Positions 15,936 to 24,315 of a stretch of 38,440 bases of DNA are shown here, piece by piece. Each line of letters starts with the position of its first letter. The stretch's first letter is position 1. Under the pieces are notes generated by a model, which worked only from the letters and a program-made list of their open reading frames with translations, was not told where the DNA came from and did no database searches. A program made the position numbers and the translations under genes. Origin of the DNA: Bradyrhizobium pachyrhizi (GTDB taxonomy: Bacteria > Pseudomonadota > Alphaproteobacteria > Rhizobiales > Xanthobacteraceae); assembly GCF_001189245.1 (NCBI RefSeq), contig NZ_LFIQ01000049.1, positions 65,895 to 104,334 of the forward strand, in the 5' to 3' direction.

Positions 15936-16877
15936 TCAAAACGGATTGACATAATTGACGATCGCGAGCTGGCGCAGGATCACGCGACGCACGATGTGGG
16001 TCGGCTTCATGCGATCGGTGTAGATGGCGGCCGTACCGGTCGCGCCCGCCGGCAATCGATCGGCGAAGGCGGCATCGTCGAGCTTAACGCGCACCACGAA
16101 GGGTACCGCCTCGATCGCCTTCGGCGCAACGGCTGTGCCCGAGGTCGTGGCCTGTCCGGTCGCCACGGCCTGCAGCACGCTTTCGACCTTCCCCGAATAA
16201 ATCTGCCCGGGCGCGAATTTGAAGGTCACCTCGACCTCCTGCCCCGGCGCGACGTAGCGCGCATCGATCTGGTTGATCTCGACGCCGATGATCGTGTTCG
16301 AGGTATCGATGAACGCCATCACCGGAGACAACGGCAAGTTCGACACCCGCGCGCCCTTGCGCAGCGCAACGTTGGTGACGTAGCCGTCGGCCGGCGCGCG
16401 GACCACGGTCTTGTCGCTGTTCCACTGCGCGGCCTCGAGCTGGCCGCTGAGCTGGTCGACCTCGGACTGCCGCTGCTCGACGTCGAAGCCACGCCCCGCA
16501 TCGCGCTCATAGAGCGTCGTCATCTGCGCAAGCCGTGTCTTCGACAGCTTGAGCTGCGCCGTGATCGCCTTGACTTGCGCGTCGTAGGGCGTCGGATCGA
16601 TCTTGAACAGAACGTCGCCGGCCTTCAGCGGCGCGTTGGCGACGACGGGCACCTCGGTCACCTCGCCCGCCACGTCGGGCACGATCGACACCGCGTTGCG
16701 CACGACCAGCGCGGAGCCCTGCGGCGCGCCCCAGCCCATCGGCACCATCAGGCCGAACAGTGTCAGCACGATCACCAGGAACGGCGAAAGCTTCCAGAAC
16801 ATGTTGAACGGCACGATCTTGAAGTGCACCAGAAGGAACAGCAGCACGAGATAAATGTTGATGATCGCGACAGCCAT
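15936..16877 (-). CDS. HlyD-family membrane fusion protein (YiaV-like)
   Basis: 313-aa inner-membrane periplasmic adaptor. Two N-terminal hydrophobic segments (about 3-22 and 28-47) are followed by a biotinyl-lipoyl half motif (VPDVAGEVTEVPV...LKAGDVLFKIDP), a short alpha-hairpin (about 95-150), the second lipoyl half (VRAPADGYVTNVALRKGARV) and a beta-barrel domain. The ATG at 16877 overlaps the stop of the DUF3302 gene (TGATG). The longer open frame upstream is only the shadow of that gene. The two-gene arrangement matches E. coli yiaW-yiaV. No ABC, RND or outer-membrane partner is encoded here, so the export role is unproven. Confidence 0.9.
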   Translation of the reverse strand: MAVAIINIYLVLLFLLVHFKIVPFNMFWKLSPFLVIVLTLFGLMVPMGWGAPQGSALVVRNAVSIVPDVAGEVTEVPVVANAPLKAGDVLFKIDPTPYDAQVKAITAQLKLSKTRLAQMTTLYERDAGRGFDVEQRQSEVDQLSGQLEAAQWNSDKTVVRAPADGYVTNVALRKGARVSNLPLSPVMAFIDTSNTIIGVEINQIDARYVAPGQEVEVTFKFAPGQIYSGKVESVLQAVATGQATTSGTAVAPKAIEAVPFVVRVKLDDAAFADRLPAGATGTAAIYTDRMKPTHIVRRVILRQLAIVNYVNPF

Positions 16878-17119
16878 CACGCATCTCCCGATCGGCGCGG
16901 CGCCGGCACGTCGACATAGGCCCAGATGAAGGCGAGCGGCCAGAGCGCGAAGCCGCAGATCAACGTGATCCAGCCGGCCACCGCGACGGCCTGCGCCCAA
17001 GGATGACCACGGGTTTTGGCGATATGCCCGGGCAGCCAGCCCGCGATGCAGAACACGCCGATCGCGCTGGCAACCACGATGACGAGCACGATCCAGGCGA
17101 AGACGTCGTAGCCGCTCAT
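16877..17119 (-). CDS. DUF3302 inner-membrane protein (YiaW-like)
   Basis: 80-aa protein with two membrane helices (about 7-27 and 42-67). The family block IAKTRGHPWAQAVAVAGW followed by LWPLAFIWAYV matches what I know of E. coli YiaW (IAKKRNHP...VAGW...WPFLWIWA). It overlaps the HAD gene by four bases (ATGA) and the HlyD gene by one base (TGATG), so the three are translationally coupled. It probably partners the HlyD protein in the inner membrane; the molecular role is unknown. Confidence 0.85.
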   Translation of the reverse strand: MSGYDVFAWIVLVIVVASAIGVFCIAGWLPGHIAKTRGHPWAQAVAVAGWITLICGFALWPLAFIWAYVDVPAPRRSGDA

Positions 17120-18138
17120 GGCTTCACCTCCTTCGCGGCGCCGGCCGCGGTCAGGGACGGAAAGACCTCCTTCCAGTCCCGCTTCATGTCGACGACGGTC
17201 CAGCCGCTCGCGGCGGCTGCATCGAGCGCCTTGTCGAGCTTGCCGACCTTCGATTGCCGGTCGTAGGCATATTCACGAACCTCGTCCGTGTGATGCACGA
17301 TGCCGGCGAAGCGCGCGCCCGATCCTGCTGTGGTCCATTGCAGCATTTGCAGATCACCATCCGAGTTGCCGAACGCGAAGATCGGACGGCGGCCGATGAA
17401 CCGGTTGATGCCGACCGGCTTGCCCGGGCCGTCATCGATGAACTCGACCTTGGCTTCCTTCATCAGCACCGGCTTGCCGTCGGCGCCGATCTGGAATTTC
17501 ACCACGCCGGACGAGCCGACCACCTGCTCCGGCGGGATGCCGTAGACCCGCTCCATCCATGGCCGCATGAATTCGACCCCGCCACCGGAGACGACAAAGG
17601 TCTTGAAGCCGTTGGCCCTGAGATAGGCCAGTAGCTCCAGCATCGGCTGATAGACCAGACTGTCGTACGGCCGGTTGAAGCGCGGATGCCTGGCGGTCGC
17701 GAGCCAGTCGCGCACCAGATTTGCGAACGCATCGGTGGTCATGCCGGCATGCGTCGCCATCACGATCTGCAAGAGGCCCTTCTCGCCGCTCGCGGCCAGC
17801 GCCTTGCTGTCCTTCTCGAGAAGCGCCTTGAAGGGTTGCCGCGTTTTCCAGTCCGGATGCTCCGGCGCCATCGCCTTGACGCGGTCGAACGCGAAGGCGA
17901 GCTGGAAGTAGAACGGCTGCTCGGTCCACAGCGTGCCGTCATTGTCGAACGTCGCGATGCGCTCGGCGGGCGGCACGAAGTCCCGTCCGCCTTGCGCCGT
18001 GACGCGCGCGACGAAATCGGAGATCGCCGTTTTCGCCGCGCCGTCGTTCCAGGATGGCAGGGGATCCGCCGGCTGCGCCATCGCAACGGAGATGGATGCA
18101 AGATACGCAAGCAGCACAGCGGCGAACCGAACCATCAT
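17116..18138 (-). CDS. Exported HAD-superfamily hydrolase (phosphatase-like)
   Basis: 340-aa protein with a Sec signal peptide (about 1-21, ending SVAMAQ) and complete HAD motifs: I, FDNDGT (D65, D67); II, VVSGGG (S184); III, a Lys in the 227-240 region; IV, GNSDGD (257-262). The alpha-helical cap between about 75 and 175 resembles phosphoserine-phosphatase relatives. It should hydrolyse a phosphate ester in the periplasm. A second ATG is three bases inside, which does not matter for function. It lies 40 bp after sulfatase 1 and overlaps the DUF3302 gene. Substrate unknown. Confidence 0.88.
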   Translation of the reverse strand: MMVRFAAVLLAYLASISVAMAQPADPLPSWNDGAAKTAISDFVARVTAQGGRDFVPPAERIATFDNDGTLWTEQPFYFQLAFAFDRVKAMAPEHPDWKTRQPFKALLEKDSKALAASGEKGLLQIVMATHAGMTTDAFANLVRDWLATARHPRFNRPYDSLVYQPMLELLAYLRANGFKTFVVSGGGVEFMRPWMERVYGIPPEQVVGSSGVVKFQIGADGKPVLMKEAKVEFIDDGPGKPVGINRFIGRRPIFAFGNSDGDLQMLQWTTAGSGARFAGIVHHTDEVREYAYDRQSKVGKLDKALDAAAASGWTVVDMKRDWKEVFPSLTAAGAAKEVKP

Positions 18139-18178
18139 CGCACTTGTCCTTCCTCTTACCCGTTGCTTCGTCTCCGCC

Positions 18179-19843
18179 TCACTGTGGCTTCATCCGTTCC
18201 AGGTCATTGAGCCGCTTCAGCGCATCTTGTTGCCGCAGCAACGCATAGTTGATACCACCCGCATTCAGCGAGCTGCCGGTTTGATACGGGAATTGATCGA
18301 AGTCACTGAAGAACTCCTTGACCTTTCCCTGGATAGGCACGAGCAGCCAGATATTGCGCGCCAGGAACTCGATAGCGCCGCCACCTTCCTCGAGACCCTT
18401 TTCGTACGGATCCATGCGCAGATTCGCGATCAACGCCCAGGCCGACGTTTCGCGAACCCCCGTTGCGATGTTACCCTTGGTGGTCGCGAAGCTGAGCTTC
18501 CAGTCGTTCCAGCGGATGGCGTTGAGATTCCCGCCCTGGTCGAAATAGTAGATCGCGTCGCGAGGCCCCTGCTTCTCCTCGCCTTTGAAGTAGGGCAGGA
18601 AATTGTAGCCATCGAGGTGGACCTTGAAGGTCTTCCCTCCCGCACCGGCAAAGCCGGTCTTCATCTTTTCCTTGATGTCGGGCACACCTGCAGCCGCCAA
18701 CAACGTCGGAAACCAATCCATCAGTGAGATGACGTCGTTGTACTGAGTGCCGGGTTTGACCACACCCGGCCATCGCACCATCATCGGGATGCGGAAGCCG
18801 CCTTCCCATGTCGTCCCTTTTTCGCCATGGAACATGGTCATCGCACCGTCGGGCCAAAGCGCGATTTCGGCGCCATTGTCCGTGGTGTAGACCACGATGG
18901 TGTTCTCGGTGATCCCGAGTTCGTCGAGCTGCTTGAGCAACTCGCCGACCATGGCGTCGTGCTCCACCATGCCGTCTGCGTGAATGCCTTTGCCGGTCTT
19001 GCCTAGCGACGATGCCTTGAGATGCGTGAAGACGTGCATGCGCGTGCTGTTGAACCAGCAGAAGAATGGTCGTTTGGCCCTGGCCTGGCGGCCGATGAAA
19101 TCCTTGGCCGCCCCAAGGAACTCCTCGTCGACTGTCGGCATGCGCGCGATGTTCAAGGGACCTGTGTCCTCGATCTTTCCATCGGCCGTGGATTTGATGA
19201 CCCCGCGCGGTCCGTATTGCCTCCGGAAAGCCGGATCCTTTGGATAGAAGTAACCTTCCGGCTCCTCTTCGGCATTGAGGTGATAGAGATTGCCGAAGAA
19301 CTCGTCGAAGCCGTGCTTGGTCGGCAGATGTTCATCGCGATCGCCAAGGTGGTTCTTGCCGAACTGTCCCGTGGCATAGCCCTGCGTTTTGAGGGCGTCG
19401 GCAATGGTCGGCATCCAATCCTGAATACCATGAGGGTCCCCAGGCATACCGATGGTCAGAAGGCCGGTGCGGAACGGCTCCTGCCCCAGGATGAACGACG
19501 CGCGTCCCGCCGTGCAGCTCTGTTGACCGTAAGCATCAGTGAAGATGGCTCCTTCCTGGGCGATCCGGTCGATGTTGGGCGTGCGGTATCCCATCAAGCC
19601 CATGGTGTAGGCGCTGATCTGTGGAACACCGATGTCGTCGCCGAAGATGACGAGGATATTCGGCTTGCCGCCGCCGGCCGGCGCCGCGGCTGGCGCGGCT
19701 TTCTGGGCTTGCGCGAGAGCCTGTGACGTCAACGCCGCGGTGGCAGCAAGCGACGATGTGCCGAGCAGCACGGCCCGGCGATCAATGTTCGAGGCACCGC
19801 AAGTGGAATCGGCGCCGGCGTCATGTTTCTTCGTCTCACTCAT
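18179..19843 (-). CDS. Sulfatase 1 (arylsulfatase family, Tat signal)
   Basis: 554-aa FGly-dependent sulfatase. The N-terminus has a twin-arginine-like leader (DRRAVLLG, 21-28, then a hydrophobic Ala-rich stretch to ALAQA). Catalytic features are metal ligands D69-D70 (IFGDD) and the nucleophile Cys C110 in C-T-A-G-R (110-114), which must be oxidised to formylglycine. The motif is C-x-A-x-R rather than C-x-P-x-R, which FGE also accepts in known cases. KNHLGDRDEHLPTKHGFDEF and TDNG blocks (quoted in part) are typical of family S1. The start is fixed by AGGAG six bases upstream of ATG. It lies 85 bp after the BatD-like gene. It shares long identical blocks with sulfatase 2, so the two are paralogues. 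Substrate unknown. Confidence 0.93.
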   Translation of the reverse strand: MSETKKHDAGADSTCGASNIDRRAVLLGTSSLAATAALTSQALAQAQKAAPAAAPAGGGKPNILVIFGDDIGVPQISAYTMGLMGYRTPNIDRIAQEGAIFTDAYGQQSCTAGRASFILGQEPFRTGLLTIGMPGDPHGIQDWMPTIADALKTQGYATGQFGKNHLGDRDEHLPTKHGFDEFFGNLYHLNAEEEPEGYFYPKDPAFRRQYGPRGVIKSTADGKIEDTGPLNIARMPTVDEEFLGAAKDFIGRQARAKRPFFCWFNSTRMHVFTHLKASSLGKTGKGIHADGMVEHDAMVGELLKQLDELGITENTIVVYTTDNGAEIALWPDGAMTMFHGEKGTTWEGGFRIPMMVRWPGVVKPGTQYNDVISLMDWFPTLLAAAGVPDIKEKMKTGFAGAGGKTFKVHLDGYNFLPYFKGEEKQGPRDAIYYFDQGGNLNAIRWNDWKLSFATTKGNIATGVRETSAWALIANLRMDPYEKGLEEGGGAIEFLARNIWLLVPIQGKVKEFFSDFDQFPYQTGSSLNAGGINYALLRQQDALKRLNDLERMKPQ

Positions 19844-19928
19844 TCGATACTCCTGAGTTACTCTGGGGTTGCTCGCTCCGGTGATTACGAATCATGCGTT
19901 CTGCTCGATCGGTCTCAATGTGCTTCGT

Positions 19929-21323
19929 TCATCTGGCGGGCTTTGGTCGACCAAAGGACGTGGTGGAGGAAAGCCCGACCGGATTCAGGTTCTGAAGTAG
20001 GCGCGTGTCTTCGCGGCGTCTCGCGCGCCGACGCAGATTGCGTCGGGCGCCGCCGACCTGGCGCAGCAGCCGGTGCGGTGACCAGCGCGCCGCGCCGGCA
20101 GACGGCGCGAACAGCTCGCGCTCGACCGCGCCGATCTCGTCATCGAGCGCGGCATCATGCGCGGCGGCCTTGAACGCCTCGACCGTATGCTGCGGCGCGA
20201 CCGGCTCGAACCGCTGCAGCCAGTCGAGCAGCGCGAAGTAGACCGCCTTGGCGTCGCCATGGCGCGCGGCACGCCGCAGCTCCCTGAAGGCGAACGGTTC
20301 CGAGCGCCGATAGGCCTCGCGATGCCGGCGAAGACGTGCCGCTATCGTCCGCACCATCCGCGGCGTCAGCCAGCCGAGCCCGGCAAGCGCCAGCAGCACG
20401 GCCGCGGTCGACTTCCAGTGATCGGCGACGACATCGCGCAGCGCGCCCCATGACCGGTGCGGGCCGGAGGTGCCGATTGACGACGCGGCGCCGGCTGCGG
20501 GGTTCGCCTCCACCTGCAGCGTCACCGGGTCGAGATGCGCCACATCGATGCGTTGCGCGTCGATGTTCCACCAGCGCAGGTCGATCGGCGGCAGCACATA
20601 GTCACCGGCCTTCTCGAGCATGTAGACGCCGCTGTCGGTGCGCGCCGAGGACAGCACATCGGTGCGCCCGTCTGTCTTGTCCTGGAGCGACGGCTGCGCG
20701 GGGTAGAGCTTGAGCCCGTCGAACGCGGTGAACTTCACCGGCGGCAGCAGCATCGCCGGAATGCCCTCGGCCTTGATGGTGACGGTCCGCGTCACGGCAT
20801 CGCCGGTCTTGAGCTGATCCGACGAACGGTTGACGGTCTGCTCGATCGATAGATTGCGCGCGGCCAGGAACGGCTGCAGGGCGGAGGCCGCGTCCGGGAT
20901 GAAGGCCTCAAATGCGATCGGCGGCAGCGCAAGCGTGGCCTCGCGCGTCGCCGGCGGCTCGGCGGCGTATTTGATGGTGATCGCCTGGCCGGCGATCGCG
21001 TAGCTGCCCGGCTCCTGCGGATGGATGGCAAATTCGAACCGGACGCCGGCATAGGTGACGCCGTCCCGCTGCTCGTTCTCGTTGATGCTCCGCAACTGAC
21101 GGGTCACGGCGTTGCGGACCTGGAAGTCGGGCAGCTCGGGCGGCGCCGTCATGTAGTTCGGCGCCAGCACGTCGATCCGCAGCGCGGCCGCCTGCCCCAC
21201 CACGACGCGCGGCGGATCGATCGTCACCCGCAGGATCGGCTCCGGCGCGCTTTGCTGCGCGAGTGCTGCGCAGGGCATGAGCAGTCCGAGCATCAGGGCT
21301 GCGGCGGCGAGCGGCTGCCTCAT
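19929..21323 (-). CDS. BatD-like protein (oxygen-tolerance / aerotolerance family)
   Basis: 464-aa protein with a Sec signal peptide (1-22, ending AALAQ), an extracytoplasmic beta-rich BatD region (about 25-300, opening with VTIDPPRVVVGQAAALRIDV) and one membrane helix (about 313-335, AVLLALAGLGWLTP). A basic cytoplasmic tail follows. It is the last of six linked MoxR/Bat genes; its ATG overlaps the stop of the VWA-TPR gene (ATGA). In Bacteroides and Leptospira the Bat proteins form a membrane complex with MoxR. Here it would be the periplasm-facing component (inference). The tail after about 440 is poorly conserved by eye. Confidence 0.87.
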   Translation of the reverse strand: MRQPLAAAALMLGLLMPCAALAQQSAPEPILRVTIDPPRVVVGQAAALRIDVLAPNYMTAPPELPDFQVRNAVTRQLRSINENEQRDGVTYAGVRFEFAIHPQEPGSYAIAGQAITIKYAAEPPATREATLALPPIAFEAFIPDAASALQPFLAARNLSIEQTVNRSSDQLKTGDAVTRTVTIKAEGIPAMLLPPVKFTAFDGLKLYPAQPSLQDKTDGRTDVLSSARTDSGVYMLEKAGDYVLPPIDLRWWNIDAQRIDVAHLDPVTLQVEANPAAGAASSIGTSGPHRSWGALRDVVADHWKSTAAVLLALAGLGWLTPRMVRTIAARLRRHREAYRRSEPFAFRELRRAARHGDAKAVYFALLDWLQRFEPVAPQHTVEAFKAAAHDAALDDEIGAVERELFAPSAGAARWSPHRLLRQVGGARRNLRRRARRREDTRLLQNLNPVGLSSTTSFGRPKPAR

Positions 21324-22840
21324 GGCTTCGCCCCCGCCGGCCGCGCCGCGTCCTGAATCGCAAATTTCAGCTTGAGGAAGTCGGCCGGCGTGGTCTGGAC
21401 CTGACGCATCCAGGCTTCGGCGGCGCCGGCGGTGGTCAGATCCTGTGGCGTCACCTGGATCTTCTTGCCGCCCTTCTGGTTCGGATCGACACGCGTCTCG
21501 TCGGCCTTCATGTCCGGCGGCGCGCTGTCATCCTGCTCCTGCTTCCTTCGCTTTTCTTCCTTCGCCTGCAGCGCCGCCACCACGATGGCACGGTTGGTCT
21601 TCGCGGCGACATGGCCGGGCGCGATCTTCAGGACCTCATCATAGGCGGCGATCGCCTTCTCATAGGCGTGGTTCTGCGCCTGGGCGTTGCCGAGCGCGAA
21701 GTGTCCCTCGAGCGTATCGACATGGGCGAATTCCTGCGCGGCAGTCAGGAAGTCGAACGCACGATAGGCGGCGATGCCGCGCCACATCGGATCGGAGAAG
21801 CGCTTGGCCGCGGTCGGATAGTCGCCGCGATCGAAGGCGATGCGTCCTTGCTGGTCCGGCGTCAGCCACAGGTCGGCAAAACGGCGCGGCTCCTCCGCCC
21901 TCGCGGACGACACGTGCGACAGGCAGACGAAAGCGACAACCCAGGCCACCGTGGTGCCGCGCCGGAACCAGAGCAGGCTGAGCAGGGCAATCGGCAGCAG
22001 CAGCCAAAAGCCCTCGTCGCGCCATTGCGTACCGAACGCGTCACCCTGCGCGGCCTGATAGCGGGTTTCGATCCGGCGCTCGAGCGCCGCGATGTCGGCG
22101 CCATCGATGCTGACCTGGACGACGTCCGAACCGAGCGCGAACCTTTCGGCCTTGCTCGGCGTGACGCTCAGCTTGACCAGGCCGTTCCGTCCGGCAGCCT
22201 GACGAACCGCGCCTTCCGCGTCACCGGGATCGTCGGCGACGAGCAGGATCGTGCCAGGCACCGTTTCGGCCGCGAGCGCCTCCGCAGCGAGCGCCGCGGC
22301 CGCGACGGCGTTCTTTCCGGGCGACGGCATCAGGCCCGGGGCAAGCGCGGCAAGGAAGGGTTCGATGACGGCTCGATCGTCGGTCAGCGGCATCACCAAA
22401 TGCGCGCTGCCCGCATAGGCGATCAGCCCCGTGCGCGCGCCGGCGCGCGCCGCGAGCAGATCCCTGATCTTCTGTTTGGCGCGTTCGAGCCGCGTCGGCG
22501 CGACGTCGCTCTGCCCCATCGTTGCATCAAGCGACAGCGCGATCATCAGCGGCGCCTTGTCCTCGACGAAGGGCGGCAGCTCACGCCGCCAGGTCGGGCC
22601 CGACGACGCGACGATGCCGAGCGACATCGCGGCGGCGACCAGATAAAGCGGGCTGACGCCGCGTCCCGTCCCCGGTTGCACGATGAGATGGTTGAGCAGA
22701 TGCGGCGCGATCACCCCGCCCCATTGCGCTAGCGGGCTCTGTCGCCACCGCACCCACGCGAAGACGGCAGCGACAGGAATCAGCGCGAGCAGCCACAGCG
22801 GCCGCAGCAGATGGAACGGGATGGCGGCCGCGTCATGCAT
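21320..22840 (-). CDS. VWA-domain and TPR membrane protein (BatB/BatC-like fusion)
   Basis: 506-aa protein: two N-terminal membrane helices (about 12-30 and 62-80), a VWA domain (about 95-255), a membrane helix (about 277-293) with a second hydrophobic stretch (298-312), then tetratricopeptide-like repeats (about 330-425, including the block AYEKAIAAYDEVLKIAPGH) and a charged linker. The MIDAS position reads D105-A-T-M-G instead of DxSxS, so metal-dependent ligand binding may be weakened. The ATG at 22840 overlaps the BatA gene by eight bases; the longer open frame upstream is antisense-like shadow. It combines in one chain what BatB and BatC provide separately in Bacteroides. Confidence 0.88.
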   Translation of the reverse strand: MHDAAAIPFHLLRPLWLLALIPVAAVFAWVRWRQSPLAQWGGVIAPHLLNHLIVQPGTGRGVSPLYLVAAAMSLGIVASSGPTWRRELPPFVEDKAPLMIALSLDATMGQSDVAPTRLERAKQKIRDLLAARAGARTGLIAYAGSAHLVMPLTDDRAVIEPFLAALAPGLMPSPGKNAVAAAALAAEALAAETVPGTILLVADDPGDAEGAVRQAAGRNGLVKLSVTPSKAERFALGSDVVQVSIDGADIAALERRIETRYQAAQGDAFGTQWRDEGFWLLLPIALLSLLWFRRGTTVAWVVAFVCLSHVSSARAEEPRRFADLWLTPDQQGRIAFDRGDYPTAAKRFSDPMWRGIAAYRAFDFLTAAQEFAHVDTLEGHFALGNAQAQNHAYEKAIAAYDEVLKIAPGHVAAKTNRAIVVAALQAKEEKRRKQEQDDSAPPDMKADETRVDPNQKGGKKIQVTPQDLTTAGAAEAWMRQVQTTPADFLKLKFAIQDAARPAGAKP

Positions 22841-23831
22841 GGCCGGGCGCTCCCCTTCGTCCCAGCCCGCTTTCCAGCGAAAGGCCGAGCCACAGCAGCA
22901 GCGACAGCACCACGGCGGCGCCGAGCGGCCACTGGAACAGCGGCTGCTTCGGGCGCCAAGACAGTGTATCGAGCTTGGCCGGCGCGAGACGGTCGATGTC
23001 CGCGTAGATCGCCTGCAACTGCGCACCGTCCTCGGCACGGTAGAAATGGCCGCCCGTCGTGGCGGCGACCGACCGCAGGACGCCGAGATCGACGCGGTTC
23101 TCGCCGGTCGCGGCCGGATCACCGACGCCGATCGTGTCGATCACGACGCCATTCTGGTGCGCGATGTCGGCGGCATGCTCGGGAGGGACGCGGCTCGCCG
23201 TATCGTTGCCATCGGTGAGCAGGACGAGAAGCTTCTCGCGCGCCTTGCTTGTCTCGAAGGTCTTGATCGCAAGCCCGATGGTGTCGCCGATCGCGGTCTG
23301 CTGTCCGGCCATGCCGACCTCGGTCTGTACCAGCAGCGCGGTCGCGGTCTGCAGATCCTGTGTGAACGGCACCTGCACATAGGGCCTGGTGCCGAACAGC
23401 ACCAGCGCGACGCGGTCGCCGTTCCGGTGCGCGATGAAATCCGCGACCACGCGCTTGACGCCGTCGAGCCGCGTCAGCATCGCGCCGTCGCTACCTCGGA
23501 AATCGCGCTGGTCCATCGAGCCGGAGATGTCGATCGCGAGCATGAGATCGCGCGCCGAAACCTCGCGCGTGACGGGGTCGCCGACCCATTGCGGCCGCGC
23601 CAGCGCCGCGACGACGAGCGCCCAGATCAATGCGGCCGTCACCATCTGGATGCGCCGGCGCTGCAGCACGACGGCGCCGCGCTGCGGGGTCTGTCCGGTT
23701 GCCGCCGCAAGGCGGTCGAAGAACGGCACCATCACCGAGGCCTGCCGCGCGCGATACGGCGGCAACAGCCACCACACGAGGATCGGCAGCGGCAGGAGCG
23801 CGAGCATCCAGGGCCATGCGAACTCAAACAT
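22833..23831 (-). CDS. VWA-domain membrane protein (BatA-like)
   Basis: 332-aa protein with N-terminal helices (about 5-24 and 60-80), a cytoplasmic or periplasmic VWA domain (about 95-290) and a C-terminal helix (about 303-322). The MIDAS motif is intact: D101-I-S103-G-S105 (AIDISGSM), with the later Thr and Asp elements (TQDLQTAT, LLTDGND). It is the metal-competent partner of the degenerate VWA-TPR protein. The ATG overlaps the DUF4381 stop by eight bases (ATGTTTGA). VWA proteins next to MoxR ATPases commonly act as target-recognition adaptors. Confidence 0.92.
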   Translation of the reverse strand: MFEFAWPWMLALLPLPILVWWLLPPYRARQASVMVPFFDRLAAATGQTPQRGAVVLQRRRIQMVTAALIWALVVAALARPQWVGDPVTREVSARDLMLAIDISGSMDQRDFRGSDGAMLTRLDGVKRVVADFIAHRNGDRVALVLFGTRPYVQVPFTQDLQTATALLVQTEVGMAGQQTAIGDTIGLAIKTFETSKAREKLLVLLTDGNDTASRVPPEHAADIAHQNGVVIDTIGVGDPAATGENRVDLGVLRSVAATTGGHFYRAEDGAQLQAIYADIDRLAPAKLDTLSWRPKQPLFQWPLGAAVVLSLLLWLGLSLESGLGRRGAPGHA

Positions 23832-24315
23832 GGTGCCCCCTGATCCAGCGCCGCACCAGATCCTGCAGCGCCGTTAGATCGCCGGCATCCGCCGTCGTCC
23901 GCCCGTACGGCGCGGTCGCGAGCAGCCGTCCCGCGCCTTGCGAGAATTCGTCCCCGCCATAGCTGCGGTCGAGGAACGCAAGCCAGCCCGCGCCGGCAAG
24001 TGGCGCGATGGTTTCGCGCGGAAAGGCATCGAGCGCAGTCTGCCGCACGAGCAGCGCGAGGCTCGCGGCCATTCCCTCCGGGGCGCCGCGTTGTGTCTGC
24101 AGCAGCCGGTCGAGCTCCGCGAGCGCCGCGCGCCGATAGCGGTTGGCGCGGAAACGCCGCAGCAGGCGCCACGCCGCAACGGCGACCCCCGCGGCGACCA
24201 GCACGATCACGATCCGCGACGCCCAGGTCGCCGGAAGCAGGCTCACCGACGGTGGCAGCGGGATATCGATCAGGCCCGCGACGGGATCCACAATGACAGG
24301 TCGGGTGTCAGCCAA
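23824..24315 (-). CDS. DUF4381 membrane protein of the MoxR/Bat operon
   Basis: 163-aa protein if started at the TTG at 24315: a short N-terminal PVAGLIDIPLPP segment, one membrane helix (about 30-50, IVIVLVAAGVAVAAW) and a basic cytoplasmic helical domain (ANRYRRAALAELDRLL ... ending QDLVRRWIRGHHV, quoted in parts). The family is found almost only between DUF58 and VWA genes. TTG is chosen because it follows GGAGG at good spacing and gives an eight-base overlap with the DUF58 stop (TTGGCTGA), the same pattern as at the next two junctions. A GTG at 24345 is the alternative. Function unknown beyond the Bat complex. Confidence 0.82.
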   Translation of the reverse strand: MADTRPVIVDPVAGLIDIPLPPSVSLLPATWASRIVIVLVAAGVAVAAWRLLRRFRANRYRRAALAELDRLLQTQRGAPEGMAASLALLVRQTALDAFPRETIAPLAGAGWLAFLDRSYGGDEFSQGAGRLLATAPYGRTTADAGDLTALQDLVRRWIRGHHV

